22,604 nt of DNA from Rhodospirillaceae bacterium (GTDB lineage Bacteria > Pseudomonadota > Alphaproteobacteria > JABSOH01). Positions 14,040-21,130 of this stretch are shown here, piece by piece (the first letter of the stretch is position 1; each line of letters opens with the position of its first letter). Location of the stretch: contig JAHDDM010000002.1 of NCBI GenBank assembly GCA_020629355.1, forward strand, positions 1-22,604. The letters are read 5' to 3'. The notes under the pieces are model-generated. The model was given only the letters and a program-made list of their open reading frames with translations. It did no database searches and was not told where the DNA came from. Made by a program: the position numbers and the translations under genes.

Positions 14040-14387
14040 ATGTTTGACATAGGCTGGAGCGAACTTCTCCTTGTTGCATTGGTGACGTTAGTCGTGGTGG
14101 GTCCGCGCGAGATACCGCGTGTCTTGCGCACGGTACGAGGATTTTTAGCGAAAATCCGTTCGGTCAGTGCGGATTTTCAAAGTGCGATGGATGAGGCCGC
14201 CCGTTCTGCCGATGTTGAGGATATCAAGAAAGAGCTGCTGAAAGAGACCCATGATATGTCTGGTGATAAATTGTTTCAGGACATAGTAGGCGATACGGAA
14301 ATTCAGAAAGAGGCTGAGGAAACAATCCAAGAGGTCAAGGCGGTTTCTCAGGTGCAATTACATCCCGATTCCAAGAAAACCTTATGA
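14040..14387 (+). CDS. tatB: Sec-independent protein translocase subunit TatB
   Basis: TatB forms the signal-peptide receptor with TatC. The 115-residue protein opens with MFDIGWSELLLVALVTLVVVGP, the TatB form of the membrane helix with a glutamate at position 8 and the GP hinge. An amphipathic helix (REIPRVLRTVRGFLAKIR) and a long acidic coiled region follow. The start has GAGGG a few bases upstream. Its last four bases are the tatC start (ATGA), suggesting translational coupling. Confidence 0.93.
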   Translation: MFDIGWSELLLVALVTLVVVGPREIPRVLRTVRGFLAKIRSVSADFQSAMDEAARSADVEDIKKELLKETHDMSGDKLFQDIVGDTEIQKEAEETIQEVKAVSQVQLHPDSKKTL

Positions 14388-15178
14388 CCGATTCAGACAA
14401 TCCTGATAACAGTCGCGCGCCGATTATCGAGCATCTCAAGGAATTGCGGACGCGTTTGCTGTATTCTTTTGTGGCTCTATTGCTGGCGTTTTTGGTTTGT
14501 TTTTATTTTTCCGATAATATTTTTAACTTTCTGGCAGCGCCCCTATCCGAGCTGTGGCAGGATCAGGAGCAACGCCGAATGATTTTCACGGCTCTGCACG
14601 AGAAATTCTTTACCGATGTCAAGATTGCTTTTTTTGCCGCCTTCTGTGTGGCCTTTCCTGTTTTAATATCGCAAATCTGGCTGTTTGTTGCCCCAGGTCT
14701 GTTTCAGAATGAAAAGAAAGCATTTTTACCGTTTCTCCTGATGACGCCTGTGTTGTTCCTGTTGGGGGCATCTTTTGTCTATTATCTGATGGTTCCTGTG
14801 GCGTGGGAGTTTTTCCTTGGTTTCGAGCAGGCGGCGGGTGATGGTCAAATGGCGATTGTGCTTGAGCCGAAAGTCAGCGAGTATCTGTCCTTAGTGATGC
14901 GATTGATTCTGGCCTTCGGGGTCTGTTTTGAGCTGCCAGTATTGTTGGTGCTGTTGGTACGGGCAGGAATAACGGATGCTCAGGGCTTGATTACGAAACG
15001 CCGTTATGCGATTCTATTGGCATTCGTTGTGGCGGCTATCGTGACCCCACCTGATCCGATCAGTCAAATCAGTTTGGCGATTCCGATTATCCTGCTGTAC
15101 GAAATCTCGATTATTTGCGCTAAAATGATTGAAAAGAAAGCCGCTAAAGAAGAAGCAGAGGATACAACAGATGCATGA
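14384..15178 (+). CDS. tatC: Sec-independent protein translocase subunit TatC
   Basis: TatC is the polytopic core of the twin-arginine receptor complex. The 264-residue protein begins with the conserved cytoplasmic entry APIIEHLKELRTRLLYS (12-28), the site that binds the twin-arginine motif. It has six hydrophobic membrane segments, including FPVLISQIWLFVAPGLFQNEKK and the late FVVAAIVTPPDPISQ region, both strongly conserved in TatC. The C-terminal tail is charged (KKAAKEEAEDT). Its final eight bases overlap the serS start region, so the tat genes and serS are tightly packed and probably one transcript. Confidence 0.95.
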   Translation: MTDSDNPDNSRAPIIEHLKELRTRLLYSFVALLLAFLVCFYFSDNIFNFLAAPLSELWQDQEQRRMIFTALHEKFFTDVKIAFFAAFCVAFPVLISQIWLFVAPGLFQNEKKAFLPFLLMTPVLFLLGASFVYYLMVPVAWEFFLGFEQAAGDGQMAIVLEPKVSEYLSLVMRLILAFGVCFELPVLLVLLVRAGITDAQGLITKRRYAILLAFVVAAIVTPPDPISQISLAIPIILLYEISIICAKMIEKKAAKEEAEDTTDA

Positions 15179-16433
15179 TATTCGTGCCATACGGGACAAC
15201 CCTGATCAATTTGACCGCTTGATTGCCTTGCGGAATATCGCGCCAAAGGCAGCCGAGATTCTGGAACTGGATAGCCAAAACCGTGCGTTGATTACGGAGA
15301 AGGAAAATCTTTTAAGCGCGCGAAATACGCTGTCTACCGAGGTTGCTAAGGCGAAGCGTTCTGGTGCGAATGCCGATGAGATTATTGCCCGCGTTCAAGG
15401 GATGAAGACGGAGATTGCCAAGCTGGAAGAGGCGCAGAAAATCTTGAAAGAGCAATTGCATGATGTCTTGGCAGCGATTCCGAACTTGCCAGATGATAGC
15501 GTGCCTTATGGCAATAGCGAAGCGGACAATGTTCTGGTGCGCGATTGGGGTACTGTGCCAGAGTTTACTTTTGCGCCAAAAGAGCATTTTGAACTTGGCG
15601 AAGCCTTGGGGCTGATGAATTTTCCATGGGCAACACAGCTTGCAGGGGCGCGCTTTAATACGCTGTTTGGCGACCTGGCGCGTCTTGAGCGGGCATTGGG
15701 CAATTTTATGATTGATATGCATATTGCCCAACATGGCTTGAGGGAGGTGGCTCTGCCAGTGCTGGTGAATACGCAAAGCATGTACAATACGGGACAGCTA
15801 CCGAAATTTAGCGAAGACCTGTATCATGTGACGGATGATTACTGGTTGATCCCGACCTCTGAAGTCCCCTTGACGAATTATGCTGCCAAGCGGATTTTTG
15901 CCCCTGATGAACTGCCCATACGCTTAACTGCCTTGACGCAATGTTTCCGCCGCGAGGCAGGTGCTGCAGGGCGTGATACGCGCGGGATGTTGCGTCAGCA
16001 TCAATTTTCTAAAGTCGAGATGGTGACGTTAAGCCACCCTGATCATTCCATGGACGAATTGGAACGCATGACCGATTGTGCTGAAAATGTTTTGAAGGCG
16101 TTGAAAATACCTTATCGTGTGATGTTGTTATGCTCGAACGATATGGGGCCTGGGGCAGTGAAGACCTATGATATCGAAACCTGGCTTCCTGGGCAGCAGA
16201 GCTATCGGGAAATTTCTAGCTGCTCGAATTGCGGCGGATATCAAGCGCGGCGCATGGGTGGACGGATGAAAACCGATACGGGCAATGTCCCGATTCATAC
16301 GCTAAATGGTTCTGGCCTTGCTGTCGGGCGCACCCTGATTGCGGTCATGGAGAATTACCAGCAGCAGGATGGAACAATCATTATCCCAGAGGTCTTGCGG
16401 CCTTACATGGCTGGACAAGAAAGTATAGGGTAG
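15171..16433 (+). CDS. serS: Seryl-tRNA synthetase
   Basis: This class II synthetase charges tRNA-Ser (and tRNA-Sec where present) in the cytosol. The 420-residue protein starts with MHDIRAIRDNPDQF, the usual first segment. A long antiparallel coiled-coil arm (about 28-100) that grips the tRNA variable loop follows. Class II motif 2 is in FRREAGAAGRDTRGMLRQ and motif 3 in GSGLAVGRTLIAVMENYQ. The ATG at 15171 has GAGGA (15158-15162) eight bases upstream; a longer frame inside tatC is rejected. Overlap with tatC is eight bases. surE and pcm, which often lie between serS and nlpD, are missing. Confidence 0.95.
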   Translation: MHDIRAIRDNPDQFDRLIALRNIAPKAAEILELDSQNRALITEKENLLSARNTLSTEVAKAKRSGANADEIIARVQGMKTEIAKLEEAQKILKEQLHDVLAAIPNLPDDSVPYGNSEADNVLVRDWGTVPEFTFAPKEHFELGEALGLMNFPWATQLAGARFNTLFGDLARLERALGNFMIDMHIAQHGLREVALPVLVNTQSMYNTGQLPKFSEDLYHVTDDYWLIPTSEVPLTNYAAKRIFAPDELPIRLTALTQCFRREAGAAGRDTRGMLRQHQFSKVEMVTLSHPDHSMDELERMTDCAENVLKALKIPYRVMLLCSNDMGPGAVKTYDIETWLPGQQSYREISSCSNCGGYQARRMGGRMKTDTGNVPIHTLNGSGLAVGRTLIAVMENYQQQDGTIIIPEVLRPYMAGQESIG

Positions 16434-16434
16434 A

Positions 16435-17436
16435 ATGTTCGGGCGTATAACTGGCCTATTGCTGCTGGCATTATTGACTGCTGGCTGTAGTCAAACTCAG
16501 GTGCTTGTTACTCCGCCGTCCTCCAAGGTCTTGCACCGTGTTACCTCTGGCGAGAGCGTCTATGGAATTGCACAGGATCATTATGTCTCAAGCCAAGATG
16601 TGATCAAGGCGAACGACCTGAAAGCACCCTATAATTTGCGCGCTGGTCAACGTCTGAAAATGCCAGAATTACGGGTACATACGGTGGTTCAAGGCGAAAC
16701 TTTAAGTCGTATTGCCGAAGATTATCGCGTCTCCCTGTCAGGGTTGGCGCGACTGAACGAACTTAAAGCTCCGTACAGGATTACGGTGGGGCGTAAATTA
16801 CGGATACCCTCAAGTCAATATCGCGCTGAAGTGGTGCAGAAAGCACCACGTAAAGCTGTTTCGCTCAAGAAACCGCAACCGAAGCTTGCCACAATGAAAG
16901 TCGTGCGTGTGCCAAGACGCGCTGTTCAAGTGGCAGCAAAGACCAGCGCACCGAAAAAGATTGCGTCACCGAAGCCGAAGGTGACGAAACCAAAGACAGC
17001 AAAACCAACAGCAACAGTCTCAACACAAAAGTCCTCGAAAGCCACGGGTTTCGGCTTTATCTGGCCTTTACAAGGCAAGGTAATTTCGCAATTTGGCAGT
17101 AAAGCGGGCGGGGTGCGCAATGACGGCATCAATATCAGCGCTAAGGTGGGCAGTCCTGTCAAAGCGACCGCTCATGGCACAGTGGTGTATGCTGGCGATA
17201 AACTCAGTGGTTTTGGGCGTATTCTGATTATTCGCCATGAACAGGGCGAGGAAAAGGGCTTCATGTCAGCATATGCGCATAATCAGGCATTGCTGGTGAA
17301 ACGCGGCGATAGCGTCAGGCAAGGTCAGGTCATTGCACGGAGTGGCAAAAGCGGCAATGTTGCTCATGGGCAGTTACATTTCGAGATCAGACAGGGCGGC
17401 AAACCACTTGATCCGCTGCAATATTTGCGAAAATAG
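16435..17436 (+). CDS. NlpD-like lipoprotein with two LysM domains and a degenerate M23 domain
   Basis: This is probably an outer-membrane lipoprotein that activates cell-wall amidases at division. The signal ends in the lipobox LTAGC (C18). LysM peptidoglycan-binding domains lie at about 31-78 and 79-125, then a basic Lys/Pro/Ala-rich linker (about 131-204), then a LytM/M23 domain (about 207-333). The zinc and catalytic sites are mostly lost: the HxGxD motif reads NDGIN (N229, N233) and the HLH motif reads QLH (Q313, H315), while YAH (H282) stays. E. coli NlpD is similarly degenerate and works as an activator of amidase AmiC rather than as an enzyme. The ATG follows the serS stop by one base, so the two genes are co-transcribed. 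DipM-type function is the alternative. Confidence 0.85.
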   Translation: MFGRITGLLLLALLTAGCSQTQVLVTPPSSKVLHRVTSGESVYGIAQDHYVSSQDVIKANDLKAPYNLRAGQRLKMPELRVHTVVQGETLSRIAEDYRVSLSGLARLNELKAPYRITVGRKLRIPSSQYRAEVVQKAPRKAVSLKKPQPKLATMKVVRVPRRAVQVAAKTSAPKKIASPKPKVTKPKTAKPTATVSTQKSSKATGFGFIWPLQGKVISQFGSKAGGVRNDGINISAKVGSPVKATAHGTVVYAGDKLSGFGRILIIRHEQGEEKGFMSAYAHNQALLVKRGDSVRQGQVIARSGKSGNVAHGQLHFEIRQGGKPLDPLQYLRK

Positions 17437-17509
17437 CCATATCTCTTTGTTTGCGCTCACCTTAATACTCTGTAAAATGCAATCATTGTACAGGGGGCGA
17501 GCCATATCT
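17435..17509. repeat. Pair of 10-base direct repeats flanking a hairpin
   Basis: AGCCATATCT occurs at 17435-17444 and again at 17500-17509, 65 bases apart. They bracket the 71-base gap between the convergent nlpD-like and carbonic anhydrase genes and just enter both coding ends. Between them, CTGTA (17470-17474) pairs with TACAG (17489-17493) and AATG with CATT inside, giving a hairpin at 17470-17493 with one A/G mismatch and a CAAT loop. The hairpin may end both transcripts. The repeats could be a target-site remnant or chance. Confidence 0.4.
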
Positions 17510-18113
17510 ATTCAAATTTACCTGTAACAGGATTGTATTGATACAGAATGCCATCGGCGATGTTGAAATGCCAGCCGTGTACTTGCAGTGTTCCTGCTGC
17601 AACGCGATCATTCACCCAAGGGTAACTGAGTAAATTCTCAATCGACAGGATAATATTTTCACGCTCGCAGCATTCTTGAGCAGAATCAATGGGACATTTC
17701 TTGAGCGCACGGTCTTTTGCTGGTGCGGCATGTGCAATCCAGCCATCGATACAGTCGCTGTCCTTGACCTCGTCGTGTAGTAAAGCCTTGATCCCGCCAC
17801 AGGCACTATGACCTAGCACTAGAATATGCTGTACTTTCAGGTGTTTCACGCCGTATTCCAACGCCGAGCCGACACTATGGACTTTGGAGGTAAAACAGGG
17901 AACGATATTGGCAACATTGCGGACAACGAAAATATCGCCAGGTTGCGCACCCGTAATCAATGCGGGATCGGCTCTTGAATCGCTACAGGCCACGACAAGA
18001 ACCTTTGGGCTTTGTCCGTCGCGGTGAAGCCTTTCGTACAGCTTGGGTTCATCACGAAAGTAGCGTTGATGAAAATCACTGTAGCCTTTAAGTAACTGTT
18101 GAGTATCGGTCAT
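17508..18113 (-). CDS. Beta-class carbonic anhydrase
   Basis: This zinc enzyme interconverts CO2 and bicarbonate in the cytosol, supplying bicarbonate for carboxylations or buffering pH. The 201-residue protein shows the zinc ligands C43, H102 and C105 in VVACSDSRADP (40-50) and LGHSACGGIKALL (100-112). The catalytic Asp/Arg dyad D45-R47 lies within CSDSR. The C-terminal LQVHGWHFNIADGILYQYNPVTG is conserved in the family. The start chosen is the ATG at 18113. A longer frame to 18167 adds a Cys/His-rich segment that reads through the divergent photolyase start and is not conserved. No Shine-Dalgarno is present; a TATAAT box on the minus strand (18129-18124) lies so close that a leaderless mRNA is likely. 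Confidence 0.92.
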   Translation of the reverse strand: MTDTQQLLKGYSDFHQRYFRDEPKLYERLHRDGQSPKVLVVACSDSRADPALITGAQPGDIFVVRNVANIVPCFTSKVHSVGSALEYGVKHLKVQHILVLGHSACGGIKALLHDEVKDSDCIDGWIAHAAPAKDRALKKCPIDSAQECCERENIILSIENLLSYPWVNDRVAAGTLQVHGWHFNIADGILYQYNPVTGKFE

Positions 18114-18150
18114 TGTTGGCTTTATTATACCAAAATAATGACAAGAGCAA
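18099..18150. promoter_or_regulatory. Bidirectional promoter with overlapping -10 boxes
   Basis: The 24-base gap between the carbonic anhydrase and photolyase starts contains TTTATTATACC. On the plus strand TTGAGT (18099-18104), 18 bases, TATTAT (18123-18128) leads to the photolyase ATG at 18138. On the minus strand TTGCTC (18150-18145), 15 bases, TATAAT (18129-18124) leads to the carbonic anhydrase ATG at 18113. The two -10 boxes share five bases. Both predicted start points fall about 3-5 bases before the ATG, and neither gene has a Shine-Dalgarno, so both transcripts would be leaderless or nearly so. Confidence 0.45.
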
Positions 18151-19556
18151 TCCATTGGTTCCGACAAGATTTACGCCTTAGTGATAATCCAGCTCTGAGT
18201 GCGGCGGCGCGTTTTGGCGCGGTGATTCCCGTTTATATTCTTGATGATGTTCAGGCAGGAGAGGATGCCATGGGCGCGGCCTCTAGGGTCTGGCTGCATA
18301 AGAGCCTTATGAAACTAAACGAGTCTTTGGAAGGCAAGCTACAGGTCTTTTGCGGTGATGCCCGTAAGATTATACCGAATTTGGTGCAGGAGTGGCAGAT
18401 TGGGGCAGTTTTTTGGAATCGCGCCTATGAACCTTGGCGAATGCGGCGTGATCAACAGATGAAATCAGCACTCAAGCAACAGGGGATTCGTGCTGAAAGT
18501 TTTCAGGCTTCCCTATTGTGGGAGCCATGGACATTAAGCAAGCCCGATGGAACGCCCTATAAGGTTTTTACGCCTTTTTACCGTAGAGCCAGTTTGGATA
18601 TGCCGCCGCCTCGTGAACCGCTTGCACAGCCCGATATATCTTTTGCCGATATTGATGCGGGGCAGGGGATAGACACCCTAAAGCTTGTTCCAGATCAAGA
18701 TTGGGCGCGGGATTTTTTAGCGGATGAACCTTGCGGAGAACAGGCGGCACAGGCCAGATTGCAGCATTTTGTCGAGAATGGTCTAAAGGGCTACAAAGAA
18801 GGCCGCGACAGACCTGCCTTGTCGAATGTTTCGCGGCTATCGAGTGCATTACATTTTGGCGAAATTTCTCCGAATCACGCCTATCATGCCGCCTATATCT
18901 CTGGTTCACCAAGTGATGTCGAACATTTCCACAAAGAATTGGCCTGGCGGGAATTTTCTCTCTCTATCCTGTATTATAATCCAGAATTACGCCGAAAAAA
19001 CTTCAACCCAGCTTTTGATCACTTTCCATGGCGGCAAAAACATCCGAAACTCTGGCGTTGGCAGATGGGGCAAACGGGCTATCCCATCATTGATGCTGGA
19101 ATGCGCCAGCTTTACCAGACGGGCTGGATGCACAATCGCGTGCGGATGATTGTTGCCTCGTTTCTGGTGAAGAATATGCTGGTGGATTGGCGGGTAGGCG
19201 AGGCATGGTTTTGGGATACCTTGAGCGATGCGGATCACGCCAGCAATAGCGCGAGTTGGCAATGGGTGGCAGGTAGTGGTGCGGATGGTGCACCGTATTT
19301 TCGGATATTCAACCCTGTCCTTCAAGGTGAGAAATTCGATCCAGACGGCGCATATACCTTGCGCTATGTGCCTGAATTACAGGAACTACCCAAGGATTTT
19401 TTGCATAAGCCATGGCAAGCACCGAAGAATGTTTTGCGTGAATCTGGCGTTGCTTTAGGCGAAGATTATCCCCATCCCATGCTCGATTTGGCAGAAAGCC
19501 GCCGCAGTGCATTAGAAGCCTTCGAGATGATGAAAGCGATGAATTCAGCCTGTTAA
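18138..19556 (+). CDS. phrB: Deoxyribodipyrimidine photolyase, class I CPD type
   Basis: This flavoprotein uses blue light to split UV-induced pyrimidine dimers in DNA. The 472-residue protein has the N-terminal antenna domain opening IHWFRQDLRLSDNPAL (5-20) and a C-terminal FAD domain from about 200. Conserved parts are the AWREFSLSILYY segment (269-280), the strongly conserved TGYPIIDAGMRQLYQTGWMHNRVRM (313-337), and DADHASNSASWQWVAGSGADGAPYFRIFNP (364-393). The last includes tryptophans of the electron-transfer chain and the asparagine near flavin N5. The C-terminal QGEKFDPDG matches class I enzymes. The ATG at 18138 begins the conserved antenna strand; a longer frame from 18099 is antisense to the carbonic anhydrase start. 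Cryptochrome-like activity cannot be excluded. Confidence 0.92.
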   Translation: MTRAIHWFRQDLRLSDNPALSAAARFGAVIPVYILDDVQAGEDAMGAASRVWLHKSLMKLNESLEGKLQVFCGDARKIIPNLVQEWQIGAVFWNRAYEPWRMRRDQQMKSALKQQGIRAESFQASLLWEPWTLSKPDGTPYKVFTPFYRRASLDMPPPREPLAQPDISFADIDAGQGIDTLKLVPDQDWARDFLADEPCGEQAAQARLQHFVENGLKGYKEGRDRPALSNVSRLSSALHFGEISPNHAYHAAYISGSPSDVEHFHKELAWREFSLSILYYNPELRRKNFNPAFDHFPWRQKHPKLWRWQMGQTGYPIIDAGMRQLYQTGWMHNRVRMIVASFLVKNMLVDWRVGEAWFWDTLSDADHASNSASWQWVAGSGADGAPYFRIFNPVLQGEKFDPDGAYTLRYVPELQELPKDFLHKPWQAPKNVLRESGVALGEDYPHPMLDLAESRRSALEAFEMMKAMNSAC

Positions 19557-19798
19557 ACCAGAACGTTCAGATAATAGCCGCGCCGAGGCACGCTTTCTGG
19601 CGGTGCGCCGTCATCCCGTTCGAGTAAAAGCGCTAGACGATAAACCGCCGTTTGAAGGTCAAAAGGATCATGGCGTACGACTTTACGCTGCCCCCCGCCT
19701 TGATCACCGCCGCCACGACTGGTTGCAGCACGCTTCCGATCACCAATCGGAGCGAGGGCTTTGGGGCGGACTGTGCCTATGCGTGTAGAGTCAGACAT
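19553..19798 (-). CDS. Small protein of unknown function (81 residues)
   Basis: I do not recognise this product. It is soluble, with a basic, glycine-rich first half (SRGGGDQGGGQRKVVRHD near 27-44). The second half is helical (DLQTAVYRLALLLERDDG, 47-64) and ends in VPRRGYYLNVLV. No signal peptide, metal motif or transmembrane segment is visible. Support for a real gene is the promoter: TTGCTC, a 17-base spacer and a perfect TATAAT end six bases before the ATG, predicting a leaderless mRNA that begins at the A of ATG. It also fills the gap exactly between photolyase and the ferredoxin-like gene, and its TAA shares a TTAA with the photolyase stop. It could still be a chance frame. Confidence 0.5.
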   Translation of the reverse strand: MSDSTRIGTVRPKALAPIGDRKRAATSRGGGDQGGGQRKVVRHDPFDLQTAVYRLALLLERDDGAPPESVPRRGYYLNVLV

Positions 19799-19804
19799 AA
19801 TCCG

Positions 19805-19833
19805 ATTATACCAGAAAGGCCGTTATTGAGCAA
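19805..19833 (-). promoter_or_regulatory. Strong-looking promoter for the 81-residue gene, leaderless
   Basis: On the minus strand TTGCTC (19833-19828), a 17-base spacer and a perfect TATAAT (19810-19805) are followed by six bases and then the ATG (19798-19796). Transcription is expected to begin at about the A of the start codon. The -35 box overlaps the 3' end of the upstream ferredoxin-like gene. Confidence 0.55.
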
Positions 19834-20479
19834 TACGTGCAAAGCTCTTCAGGAAAAACTGCCCTGCTTCAGGCTGATAACGGTATTTTTCTCCGATAGG
19901 GCAGGCCAGTCGCGCTTGACATTGATGGGCTATACAGGGATTCGGCGCTGCTGTAAGATAATCACGGCATGTATCGGCGGCAAGTCCTGTGGCAGAAAAT
20001 GCAGATACAGGGCAGGTGTTCAAACACGGCTTATCAGCACAGGTTTGGCACGGCGAAGTACTTTGTTGTGGCTGATTAAGAATAAATGTATTCGCTGGAA
20101 AACGCCAAGCCGCGCGAAAGGCAAACCACAGGCCATAGTCTTGGTGAATCAACATCCCCAATGGCGAGGGGTGCATTGTGCCTAAGCCTTGCGCCCAACT
20201 TTGAAAAGGCGCGTAAGGTTGATCGCTTGGCATGATCAAACGCGCGTTCTTTGGTGCGCTTTCTGTCAAAGTGCGGCGGCAGTATCGATCAAGCCTGTCT
20301 GGCAAGCCATCACTATATTCTGGTGCGGCAGTAAGAAATTGCCAAAAATCGTCGCCAATATTGCCGATTAGGGCAATCTGGCATTCTGTCCCATCCAGCG
20401 GGTCTTGCGTCGAAACAATCCCAAGAAGGCGTAAACCCAACCCTTGGCATATCAGCCCAAGAGACTGAATTTTCAGCAT
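19823..20479 (-). CDS. Ferredoxin-like protein with two four-cysteine clusters
   Basis: The 218-residue protein resembles a family of alphaproteobacterial ferredoxin-like proteins distantly related to the C-terminal part of epoxyqueuosine reductase (QueG). The N-terminal part has ALIGNIGDDFWQFLTAAPEYSDG near 36-58 and PDRLDRYCRRTL near 60-71. The iron-sulfur part has CQTCADKPCLNTCP near 144-157 and CIAHQCQARLACP near 182-194, a ferredoxin-like CxxCxxxxCxxxCP and a looser second set. Two 4Fe-4S clusters are plausible. It lacks the cobalamin-binding region of QueG, so the same reaction is not expected. The ATG follows the grpE stop with no gap (TAA then ATG), so it is translated from the grpE message. 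A redox or stress role is inference. Confidence 0.72.
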   Translation of the reverse strand: MLKIQSLGLICQGLGLRLLGIVSTQDPLDGTECQIALIGNIGDDFWQFLTAAPEYSDGLPDRLDRYCRRTLTESAPKNARLIMPSDQPYAPFQSWAQGLGTMHPSPLGMLIHQDYGLWFAFRAAWRFPANTFILNQPQQSTSPCQTCADKPCLNTCPVSAFSATGLAADTCRDYLTAAPNPCIAHQCQARLACPIGEKYRYQPEAGQFFLKSFARIAQ

Positions 20480-21070
20480 TTATATCTTTTGATCAACGGG
20501 GTCGGCATCGGCATTATCATCACGCATCCGACCAGAAGAAATCACCACCTTGGCAGGGCGTAGCAGGCGATCATGCATGACATAGCCAGGTTGCAAGACG
20601 TCAATGACATGTTTTGGTGCAGCAGGATTGTCATCAACCTCAGCAACGGTTTCGTGGAATTCGTAATTCACCATTTCGCCCATGGGGCTAATCTTGCGAA
20701 TCGAGTGTGTCGCCAAGACCTGAGTCATCTGCTCAAGAACAAGCTGTACCCCCGTGGTGAGATTGCTGACATGTTCGTTATCGGCCAAGGAAATCGGTAC
20801 TGAGCTTACCGCGCGTTCAAGATTATCCATGACCTCGAGTAAATCACCAGCAAGCTTTGCCCCCGCGTAACGATCCGCATTGGCCTTGTCTTTCAACATC
20901 CGTTGTCGCTGATTTTGCTGTTCAGCAAAGGAGCGTTTCAAACGATCCTCAAGATCGGCAATCTGAGCCTGTAGTTCAGCAATTTCAGTATTTTCTGAAA
21001 CTTCTGTTTCTGCCTCAGGCGCGTCTTCAATAATTTCAGCAGGCTGTTGTTCGGTAGTATCTTCGGTCAT
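20480..21070 (-). CDS. grpE: Nucleotide exchange factor GrpE
   Basis: GrpE releases ADP from the chaperone DnaK in the cytosol and acts as a thermosensor. The 196-residue protein has an acidic disordered N-terminus (1-30), a long coiled coil (about 30-100, AELQAQIADLEDRLKRSFAE onward) that forms the dimer stalk, and the C-terminal beta domain. That domain carries the signature HVIDVLQPGYVMHDRLLRPAKVVIS near 158-182. No heat-shock sigma-32-like promoter or CIRCE element was seen in the 60 bases upstream, and hrcA, a common neighbour, is not beside it. pyrE lies upstream on the same strand; the ferredoxin-like gene follows immediately. Confidence 0.95.
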   Translation of the reverse strand: MTEDTTEQQPAEIIEDAPEAETEVSENTEIAELQAQIADLEDRLKRSFAEQQNQRQRMLKDKANADRYAGAKLAGDLLEVMDNLERAVSSVPISLADNEHVSNLTTGVQLVLEQMTQVLATHSIRKISPMGEMVNYEFHETVAEVDDNPAAPKHVIDVLQPGYVMHDRLLRPAKVVISSGRMRDDNADADPVDQKI

Positions 21071-21130
21071 GGTCTGTCGTGTCCTGTCACAAAAGTGCGA
21101 TACGCTTAATTAAGGGCTTAATGCCCAATT

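Noticed and set aside
19652..20185. 177-residue plus-strand frame antisense to the ferredoxin-like gene
   Set aside because: The cysteine clusters on the minus strand are clearly the real coding signal; the plus frame is compositionally irregular and Cys/Arg-rich as shadows often are.
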